Assembly: GCA_019247845.1 (NCBI GenBank)
Contig: JAFBAL010000069.1
Location: 1-45,178, forward strand
Direction: 5' to 3'
Source: Alphaproteobacteria bacterium
GTDB taxonomy: Bacteria; Pseudomonadota; Alphaproteobacteria; Micropepsales; Micropepsaceae
DNA length: 45,178 bases
Shown: positions 8,441-15,640 of the stretch, one piece after another
Position numbering within the stretch: the stretch's first letter is position 1
How the letters are laid out: the number at the start of each line of letters is the position of its first letter
Translations under genes and position numbers: made by a program
Notes under the pieces: model-generated
Databases searched by the model: none
What the model saw: only the letters and a program-made list of their open reading frames with translations
Told to the model about the DNA's origin: nothing

Positions 8441-9600
8441 TCGATTTCGATCTCGCCAGCCTTCCCGGTTCCTTCTACGACGATCCCTATCCGACCTACC
8501 GCCGGCTGCGCGAGCAGGAGCCGGTGAAGCGCCTGGCGGGCGGCGGGGTGTTCCTCACGCGCCATGCGGATCTGACGCGCGTCTACGGCGACACCGCGAC
8601 CTTCAGTTCCGACAAGCGGCGCGAGTTCGGCGCGAAGTACGGCGAGACCTCGCGCCTTTTCGCGCACCACACCACCAGCCTGGTGTTCAACGATGCGCCG
8701 TATCACACGCCGGTACGCAAGACGATCCTGGGGGCGATGATCCCGCGCGCCCTGGCGCCGCTCGCGCCGAAGCTCGAGGCGCTGGTGGAGCGGTTGCTGG
8801 GCCGCATGGAGGGCGCGGCCGACGGCATCGCCGACTTCGCCGCCGCGATACCGGTCGAGGTGATCGGCGACCTGCTGCTCGTGCCCGACGCCGACCGCGC
8901 CCCCTTGCGCGGCTGGTCACTCGCGATCCTCGGCGCGCTCGAGCCAGCCTTGAGCGACGATGCGTTCCGGCGCGGCGAGGAGGCGCTGGAGCAATTCCAC
9001 GCCTATTTGAAAGACCTGATCGCCGGGCGCCGCGAGCATCCGGGCGATCCGGAGCGCGACGTGCTGACCCGGCTTCTGGCCGCCGGGCTCACCGACCGCG
9101 AGCTGGTCGAGAACTGCGTCTTCCTGCTCAACGCCGGGCACGAAACGACCACGAATCTGATCGGAAACGCATTGGAATTGTTCGCGCGTTTTCCGCAAAG
9201 CCGCGCCGGCCTGGACCTGCGCCTCGGCATCGAGGAGGTGTTGCGCTTCGAAAGCTCGAACCAGCTCGGCAACCGGCTGGCGGTGCGCGACACCGAGATC
9301 GGCGGCGTGCCGATCGCCGAAGGCACCTTCGTCACGCTCTGCATCGGCGCCGCCAACCGCGATCCGGAAGCGTTCGAGCATCCGGAAAGCTTCGACGTCA
9401 CGCGCCGCCCCAACCCGCATTTGGCCTTTGCCGCCGGACCGCATCAATGCGCCGGCATGAACCTGGCGCGGATGGAAGCGGCGATCGCGCTCGACGCGTT
9501 CCTGAAACGCTTTCCGCGCTACGCGCTGGCCGAGAAGCCGGTACGCGCCAGGCGGGCGCGGTTCAGGGGTTTCGCGAGCCTTCCGCTGCGCCTTCGATAA
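8437..9600 (+). CDS. Cytochrome P450 coupled to the paa operon
   Basis: 387 residues, soluble bacterial class I-like P450. The I-helix oxygen motif is NAGHETTTN (232-240), the K-helix ExxR is Glu267-Arg270 (EEVLR), and the heme loop is FAAGPHQCAGMNLAR with Cys338 as thiolate ligand. The start is most likely TTG at 8437, which overlaps the previous stop as TTGA and gives LIDFDLASLPGSFYDDPYPT, a normal P450 N-terminus; no ATG fits. No ferredoxin or reductase gene is adjacent, so redox partners must come from elsewhere. Last gene before a terminator hairpin. The substrate is unknown; an aromatic feeding into phenylacetate is plausible by context. Confidence 0.9.
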   Translation: MIDFDLASLPGSFYDDPYPTYRRLREQEPVKRLAGGGVFLTRHADLTRVYGDTATFSSDKRREFGAKYGETSRLFAHHTTSLVFNDAPYHTPVRKTILGAMIPRALAPLAPKLEALVERLLGRMEGAADGIADFAAAIPVEVIGDLLLVPDADRAPLRGWSLAILGALEPALSDDAFRRGEEALEQFHAYLKDLIAGRREHPGDPERDVLTRLLAAGLTDRELVENCVFLLNAGHETTTNLIGNALELFARFPQSRAGLDLRLGIEEVLRFESSNQLGNRLAVRDTEIGGVPIAEGTFVTLCIGAANRDPEAFEHPESFDVTRRPNPHLAFAAGPHQCAGMNLARMEAAIALDAFLKRFPRYALAEKPVRARRARFRGFASLPLRLR

Positions 9601-9604
9601 CGCC

Positions 9605-9636
9605 AAAGGCGGAGGCTCGCGTGAGCCCCCGCCTTT
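9605..9636. terminator. Bidirectional terminator-like hairpin
   Basis: Perfect-length 14-bp stem AAAGGCGGAGGCTC / GAGCCCCCGCCTTT with one A-C mismatch and a 4-nt GCGT loop. A-runs and T-runs flank it on both strands, so it could end the rightward paaG-P450 operon and the leftward RNA suggested between here and 9940. It starts 4 nt after the P450 stop. Confidence 0.75.
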
Positions 9637-9906
9637 CCACGAAGACGCTACGGCAGGCGGGCAACATCCGTTGCGAGGCGGATCGGCACCGCACCTTTGC
9701 GTCTCCACGGGCTTGGCGAGAGGCAAAGCAGGCCGACCGCGGATGACCCTCCGCTGGGCAGGCTGTCGCTTTGGCTGTCGCACGGGCGCCCGGCAGGTCG
9801 CGCCCTCGCCCTGTATGACCCACCGGCCTCTTCGGGCGTGAACCCGGGCGAATGGAAACATGGCCCGCGGGATGTGGGGAGCGAAAAACCCACTTCAACC
9901 CCCGGG
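9637..9906 (-). ncRNA. Candidate structured non-coding RNA between convergent genes
   Basis: About 300 nt without a convincing reading frame, lying between the P450 and E2 3' ends. On the minus strand it is preceded by a promoter-like TTGCAA-17-TAAATT and ended by the hairpin at 9605-9636. The predicted 5' end GCGCCCGG can pair with CCGGGCGC at 9792-9785, closing a domain of about 120 nt that holds further GC-rich hairpins (for example GTGGG...CCCAC and CGGG...CCCG). The segment GACAGCC is repeated directly around AAAGC near 9765-9783. No tmRNA tag, RNase P GAGGAAAGUCC or SRP loop was found. It may be a lineage-specific small RNA or simply spacer. Confidence 0.4.
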
Positions 9907-9911
9907 CGCAA

Positions 9912-9940
9912 AATTTAATCTTCTATCCAGGTAGTTGCAA
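9912..9940 (-). promoter_or_regulatory. Sigma-70-like promoter in an AT-rich island
   Basis: Minus strand: TTGCAA (9940-9935), 17-nt spacer, TAAATT (9917-9912), with transcription expected to start near 9906-9904 at the GCGCCCGG segment. AT-rich sequence here is conspicuous against the GC-rich surroundings. It begins just after the E2 stop codon. Not tested; four of six matches at -10. Confidence 0.4.
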
Positions 9941-9942
9941 GC

Positions 9943-11109
9943 CTAGCTCCAGCCTTCCAGCACCGACACGAATTTCGCCAGCCAGGCATTGGTCTGGTGG
10001 CCGTCGAGCATGCGGTGATCGATGGTGAGCGTGACATAGGCCATCGGCCGGATCTCGACCCGGTCGCCGCGCACCACCGCGCGCTTCTCGAGCTTGCCGA
10101 CTCCCAAGATCGCCGCTTGCGGCTGGTTGATGATGATGGGCGTCGCCACCAGCGAGCCGGACGTGCCGTGGTTCGAGATCGAGAAGGTCCCGCCGCGCAC
10201 ATCGGCGGGCGTCAGCGCACCGTCGCGCGCCGCCGCGGTCAGGCGCTGCAGCTCGTTGGCGATGTCGGCCAGCGAAAGCGTCTGCGCCCGCTGGATCACC
10301 GGCACGACCAGGCCCTTGTCGCCCAGCGCCGTGCCGATGCCGATGTTCACGTCGTCGTATATCTCGATGCGGTCGTCGAACCAGCGGCCGTTGACCGCCG
10401 GCGCCGCGTCCATCGCCAGCGCCGCCGCCTTGACGAAATAGGCGGTGAAGGTGGGCTTTGGCGCCTGCGCGGCGCGATGGGCGATGATGGCGCTGAAATC
10501 GGCCTCGAAGACGGCGGTGACATGCGGCGCCACCGTCACCGAATGCGTCATGTGCTGGGCGATGCGCCGCCGCATGGAATCGTGCGGCAGGCGCGTGACG
10601 CCTGCGGGTGCGGGGCCGAGCGGCGCTGCATCGGTGCGCGTGCCACCGGCACCAGGCGCACCGCCTTTTGCGCGCCGTTCCACTTCGGCTTGAATGCCTT
10701 CTCGGGTGAGCGGCCCCAGGATGTCGCTTTCGCTCAGGCCATGATCGGCGAGCAGCTTGCGGATGCCGGGCGGGACGCGTGTCGCGGCGCCGGAGGCGGC
10801 CGCTGCCGCGGGCGCCGCCTTTCCCAGCGAGACACCGGCGCCTTGCGCCATCGCCTTCTCGACCGGCTTCTCAGCAGCGCCGTCCGCGATGCGGCCGAGC
10901 ACCATGCCGGGCTCGACCTCGGCATCGGGCTCGACGAGAATCTCGGCGAGCACGCCCGCGGCGGGGGCCGCGATCTCGACCGCGACCTTGTCGGTCTCGA
11001 GCTCGAGGATGGGCTCGTCCGCCGCGACGGCGTCGCCCACTTTCTTCATCCAGGCCTTGAGAACGGACTTTGTGCCTTCCTGCTCGGTCGGCGCGAGGAT
11101 GTCGGTCAT
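9943..11109 (-). CDS. 2-oxoacid dehydrogenase E2 (dihydrolipoamide acyltransferase)
   Basis: 388 residues. It transfers the acyl group made by E1 to CoA through a swinging lipoyl arm. Domains in order: one lipoyl domain with the modified Lys41 in ELETDKVAVEI; a hinge rich in Ala/Gly; a peripheral-subunit-binding domain (VPPGIRKLLADHGLSESDI, about 110-130); and the catalytic domain ending in IDHRMLDGH, with His365 and Asp369. The start overlaps the E1 stop (ATGA). The specific acyl substrate cannot be read directly. The combination with fused E1 resembles branched-chain-type complexes, and the shared operator with paa genes points to an aromatic substrate. No E3 gene is adjacent. Confidence 0.9.
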   Translation of the reverse strand: MTDILAPTEQEGTKSVLKAWMKKVGDAVAADEPILELETDKVAVEIAAPAAGVLAEILVEPDAEVEPGMVLGRIADGAAEKPVEKAMAQGAGVSLGKAAPAAAAASGAATRVPPGIRKLLADHGLSESDILGPLTREGIQAEVERRAKGGAPGAGGTRTDAAPLGPAPAGVTRLPHDSMRRRIAQHMTHSVTVAPHVTAVFEADFSAIIAHRAAQAPKPTFTAYFVKAAALAMDAAPAVNGRWFDDRIEIYDDVNIGIGTALGDKGLVVPVIQRAQTLSLADIANELQRLTAAARDGALTPADVRGGTFSISNHGTSGSLVATPIIINQPQAAILGVGKLEKRAVVRGDRVEIRPMAYVTLTIDHRMLDGHQTNAWLAKFVSVLEGWS

Positions 11110-13121
11110 CCGAGAAGCTCTTCCATTCTGGCGCGGATGCCTTCGACCGACGGCAGCGCCGCTTCCATCAGCACGGGATTGTGCGGGCTCGGGATGTCGG
11201 GCATGGCCAGGCGCGACACCGGCGCGTCGAGATCGAAGAACGCTTCCTCGGCCACCACCGCGGCGATCTCGGCGCCGAAGCCCGCGCTCATCAGGTCCTC
11301 GTGCACGATCAGGCAGCGCCGCGTGCGCCGCACCGAATCCAGCACCGCCGCGCGGTCCCACGGCATCAAGGTGCGCAGGTCGATGACCTCCGCCGACAGC
11401 CCTTCGGCCGCCTGCTCGCAGCGCTCGACCATCGCGCCCCAGGTCACGAGCGTGATGTCCCGGCCTGCGCGCACCGTACGCGCCTTGCCGAAGGGCAGCA
11501 CGAAATCGTCGCCCGGATAGGGCCGGCGCGCCGAGGGCGCGTCCAGCATCGCGCGATGCTCGAAGAAGATCACCGGATCGTTGCCGCGCAGCGCCGCGCG
11601 CAGCAGCCCCGTCGCGTCCTCGGCGTTCGACGGCACCGCGACCATCCACCCGGGCGAATGGACGAACTGGACCTCGTTGGTCTGGCTGTGCCAGGGATCG
11701 CCGCATTTGAAGAAGCCGCCGGGGATGCGCACCACGATGGGGGCGGCGAAGCGGTTGTTGGTGCGCCAGCGCATCGAGCCGCAATCGGTGAGCTGCTCTG
11801 TCGCCGGCTCGGCATATTTGCGGAACTGGATCTCTGGGACCGGCACCAAGCCGCACAGCGCCATGCCGACGGCGCGGCCGATGATGCCCTCTTCCGACAG
11901 CGAGGTGTCGAAGACGCGGTCGCGGCCGAATTTCTCCTGCAGCCCCATCGTCACCGCGTGCACGCCGCCCTTGGGCCCGACGTCCTCGCCGAAGACGAGC
12001 ACTTTCGGGTTCACGCTCAGCTCGTGATCCAGCACCCGGCGGATGGCGGTGACCATGTTGATGCGCTGGCCGGACTGCGGCGCCTCGCCGGTCGAAGCGG
12101 GTGCGACATAGCCTTCGCGCCACTGGCCGCCCTTCTGCTGCATCTCGCCTTCGAAGAAGACGTGGCGGGTGACGCGCTTCGGCTCGGACACGCCGCGCGC
12201 CTCGGCACGGGCGCGCGCCTCTTCCGCAATGCCGTCGGCCTCGGCCGAGAGCTGGTTCCAGTCGCGCTCGTCGAGCAGCGCGCGCAGCTTGGGCAGCGGG
12301 TCGCGCGCCCATTCCGCGTCGACGGTGGCCTTGGACTTATAGGCCTGGGTATCCTGGAACGAATGGCCCTCCAGCCGCGGCACGGTCAGGCGCAGAAGGC
12401 AGGGACCGTTGCGGCCGCGCACATGGGACACGGCGTCGGCGATCAGCCGGGCAGCCTCTTGCGGCGCGGTGCCGTCGCCCGACAGGATGTGCAGGTTCTT
12501 GAAGCTCGCCAGGTTCGCCGCGATATCGGAGCCCGGCGTCTGGTATTCGCCCGGCACCGAGATGCCGAAGCCGTTGTCCTCGATATAGAAGAGCATCGGC
12601 AGCTTCAGCGTCGTCGCCATGGTGAGCGCCGACCAGAAGCCGTTGGTCGCGACCGAGGCGTCGCCGCCCAGGACGACACCGATCGCCTTGGCGTAGGCCG
12701 GATCGTCGAGCACCGTTCGTCTGTATTCGACGCCCTGAGCCCAGCCCGCGGTCGGGGTGTATTGCGCGCCGACGCCGCCGCACATCGGCAGCGCCGAGGG
12801 GCCCTTCGGATTGGGATAGTTGAACACCGCGCCGATGTCGCGGCCGTCGGAATAGCCGCCCTCGCGCGCCATCGACGAGCCGAGCGCATCGGCCGGATCG
12901 ACGCCCAGCGCCAGCAGCACGGGCCGCGAGCGGTAATAGCCGCAGATCGCGTCGTTCGGATCGGTGAGCTGCAGCCCCAGAAGAATCTGCGCCATGTCGT
13001 GACCGCGCGCCGAGAACTGGTAGAGCACCTTCTTCTCGGGAACCAGCCGCGTCTCTTCCAGCGCATCGAGCGCACGCGACAGAAGCAGGAGCGAGGCGGC
13101 TTTGCGCCAATCCGGGGCCAC
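11106..13121 (-). CDS. Fused alpha/beta E1 component of a 2-oxoacid dehydrogenase complex
   Basis: 671 residues. Thiamine-diphosphate-dependent decarboxylase in which the alpha and beta chains of branched-chain-type E1 are joined. The alpha half contains the ThDP motif GGDASVATNGFWSAL...EDN (about residue 152 onward) and ARGHDMAQ. The beta half begins near residue 355 (NMVTAIRRVLDHEL, FGEDVGPKGGV) and ends with the transketolase C-terminal domain (LMPWDRAAV, HEDLMSAGFGAEI). The chosen start is GTG at 13121 after a purine-rich stretch; the open frame goes up to a GTG at 13169 inside the operator. Fused E1 proteins are known in alphaproteobacteria. The gene is divergent from tetR. Confidence 0.9.
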   Translation of the reverse strand: MAPDWRKAASLLLLSRALDALEETRLVPEKKVLYQFSARGHDMAQILLGLQLTDPNDAICGYYRSRPVLLALGVDPADALGSSMAREGGYSDGRDIGAVFNYPNPKGPSALPMCGGVGAQYTPTAGWAQGVEYRRTVLDDPAYAKAIGVVLGGDASVATNGFWSALTMATTLKLPMLFYIEDNGFGISVPGEYQTPGSDIAANLASFKNLHILSGDGTAPQEAARLIADAVSHVRGRNGPCLLRLTVPRLEGHSFQDTQAYKSKATVDAEWARDPLPKLRALLDERDWNQLSAEADGIAEEARARAEARGVSEPKRVTRHVFFEGEMQQKGGQWREGYVAPASTGEAPQSGQRINMVTAIRRVLDHELSVNPKVLVFGEDVGPKGGVHAVTMGLQEKFGRDRVFDTSLSEEGIIGRAVGMALCGLVPVPEIQFRKYAEPATEQLTDCGSMRWRTNNRFAAPIVVRIPGGFFKCGDPWHSQTNEVQFVHSPGWMVAVPSNAEDATGLLRAALRGNDPVIFFEHRAMLDAPSARRPYPGDDFVLPFGKARTVRAGRDITLVTWGAMVERCEQAAEGLSAEVIDLRTLMPWDRAAVLDSVRRTRRCLIVHEDLMSAGFGAEIAAVVAEEAFFDLDAPVSRLAMPDIPSPHNPVLMEAALPSVEGIRARMEELLG

Positions 13122-13153
13122 TAGCGTCTCTCTTCTCTCACCGCAAAGGCGTG

Positions 13154-13179
13154 ATAAAACCGACCGCACGGACGGTCAA
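13154..13179. promoter_or_regulatory. Predicted TetR operator between the E1 gene and tetR
   Basis: Contains ACCGACCG-CA-CGGACGGT (13159-13176), a near-perfect 18-bp palindrome flanked by ATAAA and TCAA exactly as in the two paa sites. It lies 19 bp before the tetR start codon and 33 bp or more before the E1 start. Autoregulation plus control of the E1-E2 operon is the natural reading for a TetR protein; the link to the paa operators is inferred from sequence identity. Confidence 0.75.
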
Positions 13180-13194
13180 TATCTCAAGGGCACT

Positions 13195-13782
13195 ATGGCA
13201 CGCACGCAGGCGGCGGACTATGGCGAGCGGCGCGACGCCATCATCGGCAAGGCTGCCGAGCTGTATGCCGGTCGCGGCTTCCTGGGCGCCTCCGTCGCCG
13301 ATCTGGCCGAAGCGCTCGGCATGTCGAAATCGCTGATCTACCATTACTACCCGTCCAAGGAGGACATCCTGTTCGACGTGATGCACTCCCACGTGCGCGC
13401 GCTCCTGGACGCCGCGGAGGCGGTCGTCGCGCGCGAGGGCGCGGCGGCCGACAAGCTCGACGCGCTGACCCACGATTTCATGCGGCTCTATGTCGGCGCC
13501 GCGTCGCGCCACAAGGTGCTGCTGAACGAGCTGGCGCGCCTGCCGGCGAAGCAGCGCGAGGTCGTGGTCCGGATCCAGCGCCGGCTGATCGACATCGTGG
13601 AAGCGCTGATCGCCGAGATCAGGCCCGAGCTCAAGGCCCGGCGCCCCGCCGCGATGCTCTATTTCGGCATGATCAACTGGACGCACACCTGGCTCGATCC
13701 TGACGGCAAGGTGGCGCCGGCCAAGGTCGCGAGCCTCGCCAACGCGATCTTCCTGGACGGGCTCACGAAAGCCGCCGTGTGA
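13195..13782 (+). CDS. paaR: TetR-family regulator, PaaR-like
   Basis: 195 residues. N-terminal TetR helix-turn-helix at about 34-53 (VADLAEALGMSKSLIYHYYP), followed by a helical ligand domain. TetR-type PaaR proteins repress phenylacetate genes and release DNA on binding phenylacetyl-CoA. That role is suggested here because the palindrome just upstream recurs in front of paaA and between paaI and paaG. ATG at 13195 is chosen; the frame is open from 13102, but that would cover the operator. The 3' end overlaps the convergent membrane-protein gene by 20 bp. The naming is provisional; the family assignment is firm. Confidence 0.78.
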   Translation: MARTQAADYGERRDAIIGKAAELYAGRGFLGASVADLAEALGMSKSLIYHYYPSKEDILFDVMHSHVRALLDAAEAVVAREGAAADKLDALTHDFMRLYVGAASRHKVLLNELARLPAKQREVVVRIQRRLIDIVEALIAEIRPELKARRPAAMLYFGMINWTHTWLDPDGKVAPAKVASLANAIFLDGLTKAAV

Positions 13783-14551
13783 CGCCCATCAGCGCGCCGA
13801 AGCCGAGCCACGTGCCCAGGATCGCGCTCACGCCCATGCCCACGAGCGGAACCGGGAAAGCGCCGACCACGGGCGCGAGCGCCGCGAGCACGAGATAGGC
13901 CGCCAAGCCGTAAGCTGCCGGCGAACGTGCGGCGGCGAGCGGCGCCAGGCTTGCGCCTGCCAGCGCGAGAACCGCCAGCGCAGCCATCGCGGGCGAAGCG
14001 AGCCCGATGATGCCTTCCACCTCGGGCACGGGCGCGAGCACATCGGGCTTCAGGAACGACAGCGCCGCCAATGCGGCGACGAGCGCCGCGGACAGGAACC
14101 GGTCCTCCGACAGCGTCAGGACCGCGATCGCGCCGCCGGCAAAGGCGACGGCCTGCGAGGCGTCGGGCTGCAACGCGAGCGGGACCAGCACCGCGATGGC
14201 GAGCCGCAAGGGGCGCCTGTCGAAGGCCAAGGCCACCACGGTGGCCGGAAGCAGCAGCTCCGCCGCGTTCAGGCGGACGGGACCGAGCGCGATCCAGCGA
14301 TGCACCCCCGCCATGCCCTCGAAGAGGAAGGTCGCGACAAGGCCGATCGGCGCCAGCACCGGCCACCAGCCTTCGAACCTCGTGCGCGAGAGCAGGACGG
14401 CCAGAACGAGGCCCGCCGCCCATGCCGCCAGGTTCAGCGACCGGACATGCGCGCTCGCGCCATGCGTGCTTGCGATCAGGCAGCCGGTGGCCACTGCGGC
14501 GAGCGAGAGGCAGCCGAACAACAGCCACGCAAGGCGGGAGCCGGACTGCAT
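13763..14551 (-). CDS. Polytopic membrane protein, SEDS-reminiscent motif
   Basis: 262 residues, almost entirely hydrophobic, with roughly 8 predicted transmembrane segments beginning at residue 6 (LAWLLFGCLSLAAVATGCLI). No family is recognised with confidence. The segment HRWIALGPVRLNAAELLLP resembles the periplasm-adjacent motif of SEDS proteins (FtsW/RodA, RRWI-LGP---QP-E), but the protein is far shorter than SEDS enzymes and other signatures are not seen. The start at 14551 lies 8 nt after the stop of the FAD oxidoreductase, so it is the last gene of a leftward operon. The function is unknown. Confidence 0.6.
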   Translation of the reverse strand: MQSGSRLAWLLFGCLSLAAVATGCLIASTHGASAHVRSLNLAAWAAGLVLAVLLSRTRFEGWWPVLAPIGLVATFLFEGMAGVHRWIALGPVRLNAAELLLPATVVALAFDRRPLRLAIAVLVPLALQPDASQAVAFAGGAIAVLTLSEDRFLSAALVAALAALSFLKPDVLAPVPEVEGIIGLASPAMAALAVLALAGASLAPLAAARSPAAYGLAAYLVLAALAPVVGAFPVPLVGMGVSAILGTWLGFGALMGVTRRLS

Positions 14552-14559
14552 TGCCGCCG

Positions 14560-15606
14560 CTATAGCCGCTCCGCGACCAGCGCCGCGGCGCGCGCCGACA
14601 CCGCGGGCGCGGTCTGCATGCCGTAACCGCCCTGCCCCGCGAGCCAGAAAAAACCCTCGCGGTCGAATTCGAAGATCGGCACGCGCGCGGGCGTGAAGGT
14701 GCGCAAGCCCGCCCAGCGGCGGCGGATCCTGGCGACCTCGAGCGTGGTCGCCTCTTCGATGCGCCAGGCGATGGTGGCGACGTCGATCTCTTCGGGCTGG
14801 ACGTCGCAGGGCTCGATCGGCGTCTCGTCGGCGGGCGAGGCCAGGATCAGGCCCGCATCCGGCTTGAAGTAGAACGTCTCGGCGACGTCGTTGACGACCA
14901 TCCAGCCCGAGACGTCGACACCCGGCGGCGGCTCGATCAAGACGGCGGTGCGCCGCATCGGCACGAGGCCGCGGTCGCCCAAGCCCGCCATCTCCCCGAC
15001 CTTGCCGGCCCAGGCGCCGGCGGCGTTGACCAGGATCGGCGCGGTGAAGGTGCCGTCCGGCGTCGTTACCGTCCAACCCGCCGCGCCCTGCGACAGGCCC
15101 AGCACCTCCTGTCGCGTGCGCGTGGCGACGCCGCCCGCCGCCGCCATGCGCCGGAAGCCTTCGAACAGCGCATGCACGTCGATGTCCATCGTGCCGGGCT
15201 CGACGGCGAAGCGCGTATAGACCTCGCCCCGCACCATCGGCATGCGCGCGAGCGCTTCGGCGGCGGGGATCTCGTGCACGATGCCCGGATTGTCGGCAAG
15301 AAAGGTCTCGAACTCGGCGGCGTCTTCGGGCCGCGCGATGGACAGGCCCGGCCGCCGCGTCAGGATGGGTGCGAAGAACGCCTCAGGCGGATGCTCGAGA
15401 AAGGCGCGGCTCGCCTGGGTCAGCGCGCGAACCTGCGCATTGCCATAGGACTCGATGAACATCGCGGCCGAACGGCCGGTGGTGTGCATCGCGAGATGCT
15501 CCTCGCGCTCGAGCAGCACGATTTTCGCCTTGCCTGCCAATCGGCCGGCAAGCGACACGCCCGCGATGCCGCCGCCGATGATGAGGACGTCCGCTTCGGT
15601 GGTCAC
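14560..15606 (-). CDS. FAD-dependent oxidoreductase, DAO family (D-arginine dehydrogenase-like)
   Basis: 348 residues. The N-terminal Rossmann FAD motif is LIIGGGIAGVSLAG (8-21), followed by the LERE turn. Further family features are MHTTGRSAA, near residue 40, and the C-terminal FFWLAGQGGYGMQTAP, both typical of DauA-like D-amino-acid dehydrogenases. It probably oxidises an amino acid or amine with FAD; the exact substrate is not determined. Start is GTG at 15606. It lies 34 nt downstream of the amidohydrolase gene on the same strand and 8 nt upstream of the membrane-protein gene, suggesting a four-gene operon for amino-acid or amide catabolism. Confidence 0.85.
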   Translation of the reverse strand: MTTEADVLIIGGGIAGVSLAGRLAGKAKIVLLEREEHLAMHTTGRSAAMFIESYGNAQVRALTQASRAFLEHPPEAFFAPILTRRPGLSIARPEDAAEFETFLADNPGIVHEIPAAEALARMPMVRGEVYTRFAVEPGTMDIDVHALFEGFRRMAAAGGVATRTRQEVLGLSQGAAGWTVTTPDGTFTAPILVNAAGAWAGKVGEMAGLGDRGLVPMRRTAVLIEPPPGVDVSGWMVVNDVAETFYFKPDAGLILASPADETPIEPCDVQPEEIDVATIAWRIEEATTLEVARIRRRWAGLRTFTPARVPIFEFDREGFFWLAGQGGYGMQTAPAVSARAAALVAERL

Positions 15607-15640
15607 GCTGATCTCACGCCATGCTTCTGGTCACGCGATC

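Noticed and set aside
9605..9906. tmRNA, RNase P RNA or SRP RNA in the gap after the P450
   Set aside because: No tag reading frame, no GAGGAAAGUCC or ACAGAA elements, and no SRP tetraloop domain; left as an unknown candidate.
9697..9918. 73-codon plus-strand frame in the same gap
   Set aside because: No ribosome site or protein-like composition; it overlaps the structured region and promoter-like sequence.
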